Shown here: positions 8,559 through 18,622 of the stretch, piece after piece | Position numbering within the stretch: the stretch's first letter is position 1 | Layout: every line of letters starts with the position of its first letter | Assembly: GCA_013054445.1 (NCBI GenBank) | Contig: JAAMPI010000678.1 | Span: 1-28,359 of the forward strand | Source of the DNA: Cudoniella acicularis | Taxonomy: Eukaryota; Ascomycota; Leotiomycetes; Helotiales; Helotiaceae | DNA length: 28,359 nt | Reading direction: 5' to 3' | Made by a program: the position numbers and the translations under genes | The notes under the pieces: generated by a model | The model's database searches: none | What the model was told of the DNA's origin: nothing | What the model saw: only the letters and a program-made list of their open reading frames with translations

Positions 8559-9981
8559 ATGTATCGCAGCCTTGCCCTTGCCACTGCTCTGGTCGCCGCA
8601 GCCGTGCGGGGCCAACAGGTTGGCACACAACAAACCGAAACCCACCCAACTATGACATGGCAAAAGTGCAGCGCTGGAGGCACTTGCACAACTCAAAACG
8701 GAAAGGTCACAATTGATGCCAATTGGCGTTGGGTGCACGACAAAACTTCGGGCAGTTATAAGAATTGTTACGATGGAAACACATGGAACGCCACTCTTTG
8801 CCCAGATAACAAGAAGTGTGCCGCCAACTGTGCTTTGGAGGGTGCCGACTACACCAAGACCTACGGAGCGACCGCCAGCGGCAACTCCTTGAAACTCACA
8901 TTCGTTACCAAGGGTACTTACGCCACTAACATTGGTTCCCGTCTGTATCTCATGGAGTCCGATACCGCCTACCAGCAATTCAACTTGTTGAACGCCGAGT
9001 TCACATTTGATGTTGACGTTTCCAACCTGCCTTGCGGTCTCAATGGTGCCTTGTACTTCGTGTCTATGGACAAGGACGGTGGATTGAAGAGATTCACCAC
9101 CAACAAGGCCGGTGCGAAATATGGTGTTGGATACTGTGATGCGCAATGCCCGCGTGATCTCAAGTTCATCAACGGAGAGGCAAGTAATTCTTTGCGAAAT
9201 TTCAAGATCCCAAACTAATAAATCACAGGGTAATGTCGAAGGATGGACACCATCGTCCAACGATGCCAACGCTGGTGTTGGAGGCCACGGCTCATGCTGC
9301 GCCGAAATGGATGTTTGGGAGGCAAACTCCGTCTCCGCAGCTCTTACACCCCACGCCTGCTCAACCATCACACAAACACGTTGCGACGGTGACTCATGCG
9401 GAGGAACCTACTCTGCCACCCGTTACGCAGGTGTCTGCGATCCTGACGGATGTGATTTCAACTCTTACCGTATGGGCGACACCTCTTTCTACGGCAAGGG
9501 CCTCAAGGTCGACACCTCCAAGGTCTTCACCGTCGTCACCCAATTTATCGGCAGCCCCCTCACCGAAATCAAGCGCTTCTACGTCCAAAACGGCGTTGTC
9601 ATTCCCAACTCGCAATCCCTCATTCCCAACGTCACCGGTAACTCCATCACCACTGCTTTCTGCGATGCGCAAAAGGCTGCTTTCGGCGATAACTACGGCT
9701 TCAAGACTTTGGGTGGCTTCGATGCTATGAGCAAGGCTCTCGGTGCCGGAATGACTCTCGTTATGTCCGTGTGGGATGATCATTATGCCAATATGCTCTG
9801 GCTTGACTCCACTTACCCAACCACCGCTACCAACCCCGGCTCAGCGAGAGGAACTTGCGACGTCACTTCAGGTGTTCCCGCTGATGTTGAGAAGAACAGC
9901 CCAACTGCCAGTGTCACGTACTCGAATATCAAGTTTGGCCCAATTGGCTCGACGTTCAAACAGCCTTCTAGCAAAGAATAG
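8559..9981 (+). CDS. Secreted GH7 cellobiohydrolase, no CBM1
   Basis: Cleaves cellobiose from the reducing ends of cellulose chains outside the cell. Two exons (8559-9179 and 9229-9981) join in frame to 457 aa. The 49-nt intron (9180-9228) begins GCAAGT and ends CACAG with branch CTAAT, a GC-AG intron. A signal peptide ([18 protein letters not shown]) precedes Gln19. The catalytic EXDXXE motif is EMDVWE at 233-238 (nucleophile E233, D235, acid/base E238). Other GH7 landmarks are [33 protein letters not shown] and [10 protein letters not shown]. The last residues ([19 protein letters not shown]) are followed directly by TAG, so there is no linker or cellulose-binding module. Compared with Trichoderma Cel7A, the Cys pair equivalent to C4-C72 is absent on both sides (GTQ near residue 23; Ala92), as in several other GH7 enzymes. 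Most other family cysteines appear kept. A 279-codon antisense ORF over this gene is a shadow. Confidence 0.95.
9180..9228 (+). other. GC-AG intron in the GH7 gene
   Basis: The donor is GAG|GCAAGT, branch CTAAT and acceptor CACAG. Splicing joins INGE to GNVEGW, exactly the conserved GH7 sequence. No alternative GT donor restores this junction. Confidence 0.9.
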
Positions 9982-10982
9982 AGAGATTTCTATCTGCTGC
10001 ATAGAAAAGACTAGAGAGTGTGAATAAAGAATTGTATATATGCGGATCTTGTTGCAATTTTTGCGGATGTCGTAAGAGGAAGAGGGGATATTCATGTCCA
10101 TACTTTCGTTGGATTGATGGTGGATGGAAGGGCGTAAATACTTTAAAAAGAAAAGAGTCAAGATTGTAGATAGCTTCGAAATACTACTTTCATACCCTTT
10201 GGATCCGCGGCCGGGAAGAGTTTTAAGTGTTTTGAAGTCAGCTACGTTACAAGTTCTTGCTTCTCTCTTTCCGAATTAGTGACCAAATTGGCTTCGGGGT
10301 GTGACTATTTGCAACTTGCAAGTTTTCCTCCGTCTTCCTGATCATCCGTCAAGAAAAGGCTTCATCTCCCCTTTTATCTCGATAATCCCTTCTCTCGCGA
10401 TGATTACCAAAAGATTTTTAAGATTGGCCGTGGGCTTTCCCAAATTTCAAGTGCGGGTTGGGTCGCATGACCTGTCCCAATTCCAACCACCTCCCTCCTC
10501 TTTTTACCGCCGAATCCGTTTTCAACTTTCATCTAATTTCAAACTGTTCTATATTGACCTTCAGCCAGGCAACTGGTTTCGATACAGTGACGATTATCTC
10601 ATCGCCGTCCATAATACCTCCTCACCACGCGTTCCTTCCCTCCTCGCTTACGCCCAGCCCAAAAAGGGGCAAAAGAGGAAAGCACACTTCGCAATAGTGC
10701 GCCTTCCTCTCAACATGTACGCACCAACTAACCTGTCCCATTTTATTCGCCATTTCCTCTTTTTTTCCTTTCTTTTCTTTCTTGTTTTTTTCATTAGCGA
10801 AAACAGTTCTACCGACCACAGCGATCTTTACCCTTACCACACCACACTCCTTTTGGATGAAGTCACTTCTTGCTTCTACCCTTGAGCAGCTTTACCAGAC
10901 ACTTCTCAGATGCTGAACTAGCATTGATCGAAGCCAGTCGAAAAGCAACAGGAGGCTTCTGCTACTCTGGGATTTTTTAACC
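9982..10982. other. Intergenic, pyrimidine-rich in its second half
   Basis: This is the GH7 3' region followed by a strongly T/C-biased plus strand (about 10320-10880, with long T runs near 10760-10795). The bias keeps a 194-codon plus frame open, but its product is low-complexity and unrecognised, so I do not call it a gene. It is probably the promoter and leader of the next gene. Confidence 0.5.
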
Positions 10983-11031
10983 ATGTATCACGATGAATGC
11001 CCCAATTTTATCGAGGAAGACCTGCAGTGCA

Positions 11032-11145
11032 NCGCCAACTCCCCCCCCCCGCGGGGACAGCGGGGACCTCAAAGACAGCAAGGACCCACAGTACGCAAAG
11101 GACCCCCAGAGCTTCAAGAACTTCAAAAACTTCAAGAAGGCCCGA
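11032..11145 (+). repeat. Ambiguous base, poly-C run and low-complexity A/G/C-rich tract
   Basis: An N at 11032 is followed by an uninterrupted C run at about 11041-11051, then a purine-rich stretch with near-repeats (CTTCAAGAA/CTTCAAAAA units near 11112-11140 and AAAGGACCC-like units). All three plus frames are open here, so the reading frame of the first exon of the next gene cannot be read with confidence. Confidence 0.8.
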
Positions 11146-11229
11146 GGGTTTCGAACTGTACCTGATCATTGTCTCTTGCTAATCGGTAGTTATATTGTCA
11201 TGTTTGGATTAGTGTACTTGGAGTTTTAG

Positions 11230-12165
11230 GTTTCCGAGTGCTCATGCCCTGCCGAATTCCGATTTCAAAAAGGATGAACCGATTCAACAGATTGAACTTC
11301 CTGCATCTGTCGGTGAGCTTTCTCCCCCAGTAACCTCTTTATTCAAGAAAAGCTGACAATTTTAGGTGCAAGCACCTTCAAAGGGGACTCGGAAACGAAA
11401 ACCCAGCCAACAGAGCCGCAAATGCCGCCAATGCCCTCGAATTTCACTGATGAATCGAAAATACCTTCTGAGATTGCTGACCCTTGCAAAGAGCTTTTGC
11501 TCAACAACCAGATAATGCCAAACAACCAAACACAGGAAATGCTACCAGAGACCAGCAACACGACGGATACGACTGCGTGCAATGAATTCCATGCGGATAC
11601 TGGGATGGCCACAATGGAGGAAATATTCGCTGCGAGCTCTTATACCAAACCAAGCAGGCGCGACCTTATCGTCGTTCCGACGATTGGTTGGTCACCCCGT
11701 ATGCAGCTTCTTGCGACTGCAAAAGAGCTCTTTGGTTATCCGCAAGAGCCCATTCCAACCATTTGGCTTACAGAAGCCTTGAGCAACTACAAATTACAAA
11801 GCAGAACCAATACCATGACTCCGATTGAAAAGCCGCCCAAGACCCTAATAAGACGAGCTGACAGCACTTCAAACAGCTATTCCGACAATTCAACAATGTC
11901 CAAGCCCGACACTATCACCGTTACTGAGGGCCCAAGAACAGTAACTTCTACTCTTGCAAACGTCAGTAGCACTTCAAGCAGCTTTTCCCACGGATCAAAA
12001 ACAGGCGAGTTGACGGACGAGAGAGCAAGCAAATGCGCCTTGGCTACCAGCGACCCTCCGGCAAAAAAGACAACTCAAACTTATTGCTGGGAAAGCAAGG
12101 CTTACACGAACACGTACACGTACAACGAATGCCAGTATGGAGCGATGAGGAACAATTGTTGCTAG
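11230..12165 (+). CDS. Ser/Thr-rich hypothetical protein with Cys-rich end (5' end unresolved)
   Basis: Two exons can be supported. Exon 11230-11312 (read from FPSAHALPNSDF) joins through a 53-nt intron (11313-11365, GTGAGC...TTTTAG, branch CTGAC) to exon 11366-12165, ending TAG. The joint gives ...LPASV-G-ASTFKGD in one frame. Exon 11230 itself follows a TTTTAG acceptor and needs two bases from an earlier exon. That exon probably lies in 10983-11165, across the N and poly-C run; a donor at CT|GTACCT (about 11159) would fit the phase. The C-terminal half is Ser/Thr-rich (TVTEGPRTVTSTL, typical of secreted or wall-associated fungal proteins) and ends in a Cys-rich tail (YCW...NECQYG...NNCC). 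No signal peptide was located and no family is recognised. Confidence 0.55.
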
Positions 12166-12645
12166 ACTTGTGTCGATGCTTATGCAGGACTTGTCGAGTT
12201 GGGAATTTGTAGCGAGGGATAGTCGTGAGAATTTGAGAAGAGTTTGGATTCGAGGTTAGCAATGTGACTTAAGAGTATTATCTCACAATAGCGAGGCAAT
12301 TGTTAGAAAAGGTTTCAATACAGCACTCTGTTTTGGACTAAGAATTCTCTTCGACTAATTTACCCCGCATTGTGACGATTATTAAAGTCTTTGAGTGTAG
12401 ACTTCCGCATTGAGCTCTGATACTCATGCTTTACTCAAAATTTCGAAGTTAGAGATGAAATTTTTATCTACATAAATCTTATAGGATTGTGTTCATACAT
12501 TCCCCTTCTCATCATCATGCGAAGAGTCAATTCAACCACCAATTTATTTTCTTTCTTCGCCCATTGAAGCATCAATCTACGTTTTTCTTTTTCACCTTTT
12601 TTTTCTGAATTCTAACCCCCGGAAGTCCCCTAAAGTTTTTTCCTA
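12166..12645. other. Convergent intergenic region
   Basis: Lies between two converging genes and presumably holds both 3' UTRs. It is AT-rich with T-rich tracts around 12580-12605. No ORF or structured RNA is evident. Confidence 0.5.
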
Positions 12646-13653
12646 TTATGCCCGCGTAGCCATCTCAGTCACCGTCCCAGCATGCTCGCCCTTCTGCGCC
12701 TCAGTGTTGTGAGGGAAGACCTTAGTCGAGAGATCGAAGACTGGAAGTGGGCACGGGACACCGGTTGATGCGCAAGCTGTGATGATTGCGAGATACCTGT
12801 GCACTTCATTAACTCCGAATTCTCCCATCTACAAAGACTGGAAAAAGGAGGGGTCAAAGAGGGGAACATACCAACCCATAATCATGGCCACAAAACCAAA
12901 CCCACCTGCAATCTTGTAATAATACAAAGCGTGTTCCAGGCCTGCAGCCGTAGGATTCATACCCAACTGATAATCGCCTGCGGCAAAAAAAGGCAAAGAG
13001 GAACACGAGGGAGAAAAACACGATAACGAATGGGACGTTTATCCTCAATGAACCGCACAAAAACACGAATGAGATAATCGACATGACCACATTGTAATTC
13101 CCCTGACCGGCATTGTGAGCTTGGCTGAGAGCACCAGGGACACCGTCCGCGGCGTACGAGGCGATAACACCTTGCACGGGGGCGAAAAGGTAGCCTAGGT
13201 TTACCCAATGGCAGCCGTAGACGATGAATACGACGAAGGGGAAGGTGTTGCCTAGGATGAACTCGCAGATACCGGCGATGTTCATGGCGATTCCGCCGAA
13301 GAAGAGGAATGTTCCTGATACGGAGGTGAGGGAGGAGGCGGAGGAGCCTTGGAATTGCAAAAGGGAGAAGACGGTGCTGGAGAAGGGGATGAGGAAACCG
13401 AGGAGGGCGAGGAGGGTGGGGTTTCCTGGTTATGGGGGTTAGCAAAAGGGTAGTTTTGGGATGGGGAAACGGGTGGGATATACGTACCGAGGCGCTTGGC
13501 GAGATCTCCCTTTGCGGCGCTAGGTTGGAAGAAGAGTCTTTCGTATTGATCTGGGCTGAGGGTGACGGTCATTTGACGGGAGAGCTCATTGTGTGATCCA
13601 ACTGGCTTTTCGCCGTGTGAACATGGGTGGTTCTCTGAGGAGTGGGCAGACAT
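12646..13653 (-). CDS. GPR1/FUN34/YaaH (acetate/ammonium-type) membrane transporter, one frameshift
   Basis: Family members are six-helix plasma-membrane proteins linked to acetate uptake or ammonium export. Exons: 13653-13488, 13425-12872 and 12796-12646. Introns: 62 nt (branch TGCTAAC) and 75 nt (GTATGT...CACAG). Both splice in phase (RLG|NPTLL and MGW|YLAII). Helices are visible at LLALLGFLIPFSSTVFSLL, TFLFFGGIAMNIAGICEF, FVVFIVYGCHWVNLGYLF, VVMSIISFVFLCGSL, PFVIVFFSLVFLFAFF and GGFGFVAMIMGWYLAII. GNTFPF plus the CEF motif identify the family. The N-terminal signature, normally NPAPLGL, is NPTLLAL here. After FAFF the frame breaks: seven Ts where six would continue into AAGDYQLGMNP. The sum of exons (871 nt) is one base over a 289-aa protein. 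It is probably a homopolymer error, or else a recent pseudogene. Confidence 0.85.
12985..12991 (-). other. Frameshift in a homopolymer of the transporter gene
   Basis: Seven As on the plus strand (Ts in the gene). Removing one base restores FAFF-AAGDYQLG and the frame that continues through the last intron to the TAA. The unshifted frame runs into unrelated residues and a stop. Confidence 0.8.
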
Positions 13654-16600
13654 TTTGGGAGACTGTTGATAAGAGCTTTGGAGGATAGAAGGAAAGGAAT
13701 TGATACAACTGATGAGACCTCAGAGGAAGGGGGATCTAAATAAAACAGGCCAAGGCACTAAAGGAAGACAAACTGTGTTGATATTGACGTTTAAGGTAAG
13801 AAAAGAAGGACTTCAGATAGATATATACTCAACTGATCATCACTTGAGACTTGCTAGTTAGTGCTTCGGCCTTCGGGGCCTAAGAAGGGGACCTTTTAGC
13901 GGAATTTCGGTATGGCGCTGGGTCGGTCTGGGGGAAAAGAGTGTTGTCCCAACAGGAAGGGAGGCAACTGAACGGGCCCGTAGGGAGGTCTTCCGCTGTG
14001 GGGAAGAATTTGAAATGAGAGTGCTAGAAAATAAAGGAGAGAAGCTAAGTCAAGGCCGAGGCATCATTATGCGACTTTTTGTTTCTTGAAGAGAGCGGTA
14101 GTAGAAAGCGGTAGCCGGTAGCTGCAAAAGTAGCCACACTTGAGGCGCATAGGTGAAGTCTGGAACGCCATGCTTAGAATTGGCCGAGATGGTCAAGCTC
14201 TTTCTACTATTCTGGTGGCCAAGCGGACGCATCCATACCTCCACTTCCCCGCACAAGGTACGCGGCCACGTGCTGCTTAGTTTGCTCCGCGGGGAAAACC
14301 CCAGATGAAAAGGATTCCACCGTTCAAAACGGGAAGGTGTGAAGCGTTTCAAAGTCGAGATTTGGTTCTTCGATCGTTGGATGTGAGAGCGTCTTATAGT
14401 TGTAAGGTGATTTTTTATCACTCGAATAGAATGACACCACCCGCGCCAGTTTCATTACTGTCGAATCCAAGCATGTAGCTTAAATTGCTCTCCATGATAT
14501 CAATCTTCTAATTACTTTGATGTCTGAGGATTGCACTGTGCTGGTTGCATGTGTGAATATCAGGAGATAGGAGTTCGTACTGTTGGGATCAAGAGAAACG
14601 TGGTTCGGTCCAGATCGAGGCTGCCAAAAGCCACTGATGCATCCAGGAGGCAAGCGAACCACTTGATGATCCGCAGTGTCATAGTCTAGAGTAGAGTTGT
14701 CTAGACCATGAACTGCGACAGAACATGCCGATCTTGCCCCGCTAATTCGTCGTCCCCGTGTTGTATTTCTGGGCTTTCCCCGCCATAAATTTCCTGAGGG
14801 GCTGTTCGGCATACTGGTCATTCTCGCGATTTGGCTTATTTGACAACAATCAAAATCAATGGCAATTGTTCTCGAGAAAGAATGCGCTCTTTTAGGGATG
14901 AGGTTCGTATTAAAGTCGGGATGCCGAGGTACGGCTGCCGTGGCTTCCTCTACTCCGGATCCCCTCCCCTCAAGAAGAATTGAATTCGTGATTTGTAGAT
15001 ATCGATGATGACTGTGTCGAATTGTTAAGAGGTGGATTTCAATATCGTGGAAAGATCTCGGGCGGTAAATCAAGCATCGAGATTGAAGCCCAACCATACC
15101 AGTTTAGATCCCGGATAGTCACAAACCGCCATTTTAAGCCTCTGCGCCCGGTTTTGGTATAGATTCGCCTCGGACGATAGTCTGGAGAAAGACTAGAAGA
15201 TAATGAAAACGTGCGTTCTCGCGGGCGAATTCCGCACTGTTCCTGGAAACGGGAACAGCCCATTCAAATTGACTGGAGGAGCGGATATCTAATTAGAAGT
15301 TCGGGGGAAGGGGGGAGAAAATTGGCTTCATGATGTGGGATGGATTGCAAAAGAACTGCAATAAGCCTCATGACTCAAAACCACACGCCTTCAAAAGAAT
15401 AAAATAAAACCAGTGTAACACGCTCAAATTCACAAAATTGTATCTTTAACGGTCCGCTGGGGCCTGCTCCAAATGGTTGGGATGGCGAGGAAAATAGTGC
15501 TAGAAACCCCGATAATCGTCAATGACAGGAACCCCCTTTTTTCCATGGATGAAGCTTGTATGAATATGTAGAATTCATATTCTATTCGAATTGAGCTCCA
15601 GTGACCAGATCACGGCCTGGCCATAAGGTGATTTGATTCCAGGACCAAATCAGGAATTGACTGATGCAGGCCGCGTAGTTATTTTTGGGCTGCTATTCCG
15701 AATAGGATGGATGCATTTTGAATCCTTGGAGATGTCGTTTCAATTCTCGAGATGGAATGGCAAAGAAAAGTACGGCCGCATGTCGAGCCTCGAGCCTCGA
15801 AGACTCTCCATCACTGTCCCGGCAATGAGGGACGAAGAAGGGAAAGGCCACCCTTCATGAATGCAGTGTATGGGTTTATTAGTGTCCTAGGTATTCCCGC
15901 ATAGCTGAAATCGGACTGGTCGGAGGATAGGCACAATTGGCAAGATGTGCTGTTATTTTGAGGGTCAAATACTCTGGATCTGGTTTTCGCTGATGGTAAG
16001 TATTGCAGCCGTTCTGATGTTCGTGAACATTATGCAAAAAGAATTGCGAAGGCCGATCGGAAACCGGGTGCCATGATGCCTCGGATCCGGATTGACGGAG
16101 CCGAGCCGGAACCGAAACCGAGACTTGTTTCGAACTTGAACTCGATTGTGATAATGCCACCTCTACTTCATCCGAAATCACAACCCATCATCTGCCAATT
16201 GCTTCTGCCAACTATCAAGCACCTTACCTCTAGGATACCAACCACAAGAGTCGCTCACGGCCATCTCATAAACGCAAAGATTGTGCCGCGGGCCTCGAGC
16301 AAAATCTTCTCCAGGACCACAGCCATGCAAACTCCTCCACGAAACTTCCACAAATCTCCTCTCCTCCGAATCTTCTCCCAAACCGACTGGCAAACGATGC
16401 AATCACACAGGACGACTAACAGGAATAAGAATGTGGGACAGCGGTATGCGACAGTGTCCCAGAGGATAATTGTTATTCGGATGGCCGTGACTCGAAATCC
16501 CAGATTTACACCTTTCTTTTCAAGAGACTATTGTCATACACACATTAGTGCGGGCCCGGCATAATAAAGTTTTTATTTGCCATATAGTATCTGCCACGAT

Positions 16601-17212
16601 GGCTCTCCATGGTTCTCTGGCATGGACTACTGAAGGAAGAGTCAGACCTCCCTTCCATCACAACAACCCCATTCTGCCTCTTGTCCAAAGCAATGGTGTC
16701 TCACATTTGCTGTTTTTGTGTTTCGGCTGTACCACCCGCCCCCCTTTTTGCTTTGCGTTTGTGGCTAGCCAAACGCCTGGCATTTCTACAAACTTGCATC
16801 GGGAATAGACATGAGCCCCGAGTCCATTAAGATTCAACAATAAACATTTGTTCCATCTCAATTCGGACAAGGGGCAGTGGGGCACAAGCGAGCCAAGTTA
16901 ACGTCTGGAAGATTAAGTTTTGCTTGTCCAGGATAATTGCTTGTGATCATTTGAGCATGCAGTTCGCATCTCAAGTCGGTACTCCTAAATTTCCATTCAA
17001 CCCATTTCCGAACTATTTACATGCCAGAAAATATCTAACTTTGAAGTTTGAAGTATAGTACAGAATCTCCAAATTATACCTACCTGTTATATATTCCCAC
17101 GAAAATGACAGCCGTACGCCACCCTTTGATTCCCGACGCATCAATCCCTTTTCTCTGTCCAAAACTCCGTTGCATGTTGTATTGTGTATCCTCTAATCGC
17201 AAACGCCTAAAC
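13654..17212. other. 3.6-kb region without a recognised gene
   Basis: The start is the transporter promoter. Several ORFs are open: minus 14050-14421, minus 14480-15097 (205 codons), minus 15039-15263, minus 15879-16181, plus 16073-16564 (163 codons) and minus 16178-16402. None shows a domain, signal peptide or consistent splice partners I can recognise. The 205-codon ORF is longer than expected by chance and is listed separately. The remainder shows no repeats or RNA genes that I can see. Confidence 0.45.
14480..15097 (-). CDS. Hypothetical 205-codon ORF
   Basis: An uninterrupted minus-strand frame. It has no family resemblance, no membrane segment and no signal peptide; the sequence is Ser/Arg/His/Ile-rich without repeats. 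A second minus ORF (15039-15263) overlaps its start in another frame. The codon pattern does not clearly favour coding. It may be a small lineage-specific gene or chance. Confidence 0.2.
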   Translation of the reverse strand: MVGLQSRCLIYRPRSFHDIEIHLLTIRHSHHRYLQITNSILLEGRGSGVEEATAAVPRHPDFNTNLIPKRAHSFSRTIAIDFDCCQISQIARMTSMPNSPSGNLWRGKPRNTTRGRRISGARSACSVAVHGLDNSTLDYDTADHQVVRLPPGCISGFWQPRSGPNHVSLDPNSTNSYLLIFTHATSTVQSSDIKVIRRLISWRAI

Positions 17213-18622
17213 TCAATCACGGAATTGGGAAGGATATGTGATATCCGAGCACGGCTTCTGCTTTGAAACCCACTTTTGTATTCTTGTTCGGTTCCAACTA
17301 CTTTGCCACTTCTTTCCATCTTCCGGCTTTTGAAATATTCCCAGTCGGAAGTTTTGCGTTCCCAAACGGCATTCTTCTCCATCGTAAACTGATTGAAAGC
17401 AATCGGTGTTCTTTGCGCATGCTGCAGTGCAGTCTTCCACGGAGTCGATGTCCTTCAACTTCTCATTATCGCTCATATTGTCCCAATCCGTGAGAGAATC
17501 GGGTATTGTATCGAAAATAAGATCTTTAAATAATTCGGAATATGTCAACGGTGCCTGTTATCAAGTCAAATCAGCAAGTGTATGAGCTAAAAACCACGTT
17601 TCCGTCGGACTTACGGTTCTATCTACTCGTTTTTGTTCAAATTTCCACAGTCGATGAGCTTCAGCAGGTGATATGTGATGCATAGTAACGAGTGGCTGGC
17701 ACCAATGTCCAGAAGAATAAGGTGCCGTGTCGGGCACTTCTCCGTTGATTGTAGGGCTTGCATCCGTTACATTTATGCCATATTCTTCTAAGACTCGAGC
17801 TAGAACGAAATCCCCGCAACAATTCTGTTGTATTTTGTCGTCCCATTTTGCAGCCGTGCCATTATGAGTAACGACGAAGTTGCGCGTCGCAGCATTAGAA
17901 AGTAAGACACCACTTCCACCGTGAGCAAAAGGCTTGTCGTCAATCAATGCTAACGACCCAATAAATGACTCCTTGGATGGATCGAGTTTCTTTATCCACG
18001 GTATCAGGCTTGACCACACGACATACGAATCCGCGTCGATATGCAGGTACCAATCCATGTCTGGCTTCAAAGCCCACGCCTTCTCCACAATATGCAGGTT
18101 CTTATACTTATCAAGCGTCCATGCGGCCAACTCGCTCGAGTCCTCTGGAAATCTGAAATTCCGTAGGGTACTACCAATCATGTCCGGGTCCCCCAACTGC
18201 TTCTGCTTGCGATAGATTTCGAAATCCTGGTGTTTCCCACTGATATTTGCCGGGACCGTGTCCAACGAGTCGTAGATCTGCACATCTCCGAGTTTCTGTT
18301 CCATGTCTGAAAAGATGAGAGTGTGCGGCGCGCATCGCAGAAAGGTTCGCAGTTGCGTAGAAATTTTCTGGGACGCTTCAGTCGCTCCTGTCTTCACTGT
18401 GATCACCACGCGATCGAGTCCTCCGGCCAAACCACATTCATTCTGAACTTTGACATTCCCCTTCGGAACCCGGCTCCATCCTGAGCGGTTGGTGATTTTC
18501 AGTGGTGCTGGGAGGCAGAAATGAATGGCTCCGAGCAGCGCCAGCGCCACGAACAGAAGTCGAAGGTTAACCTTGAAGAAGCGGTTGCTCGGAACGAACT
18601 TGATCGATAACATCGATAACAT
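17213..18622 (-). CDS. Fringe-like GT31 glycosyltransferase, type II membrane protein
   Basis: Probably a Golgi enzyme transferring a sugar to a glycan or glycoprotein; donor and acceptor are unknown. Exon 1 is 18622-17615 and exon 2 is 17554-17213, with a 60-nt intron (GTAAGT...AACAG), joining VDRT|APLTYSEL to 449 aa. I chose the ATG at 18622: it gives a short basic cytosolic tail, then a membrane anchor (LLFVALALLGAIHFCL, about 22-37). The upstream 17 codons lack an ATG. The fringe/GT31 core has DWYLHIDADSYVVW, with the metal-binding DAD at about 196-198, then GSLAL and GGSGVLLS. QNCCGDFVLARVLEEYGI and a late YSSGHWCQPL-MHHISP follow. Exon 2 adds about 113 aa with a CxxxC...C...C pattern like a PAN/apple fold. 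The fringe family call is firm; the substrate is not known. Confidence 0.8.

Noticed and set aside
8532..9371. 279-codon minus-strand ORF
   Set aside because: Lies entirely opposite the GH7 gene, whose motifs and splice junction are unambiguous; the codon bias of GH7 keeps the antisense frame open.
10301..10885. 194-codon plus-strand ORF
   Set aside because: Open only because the strand is pyrimidine-rich; low-complexity product with no domain. More likely promoter or leader.
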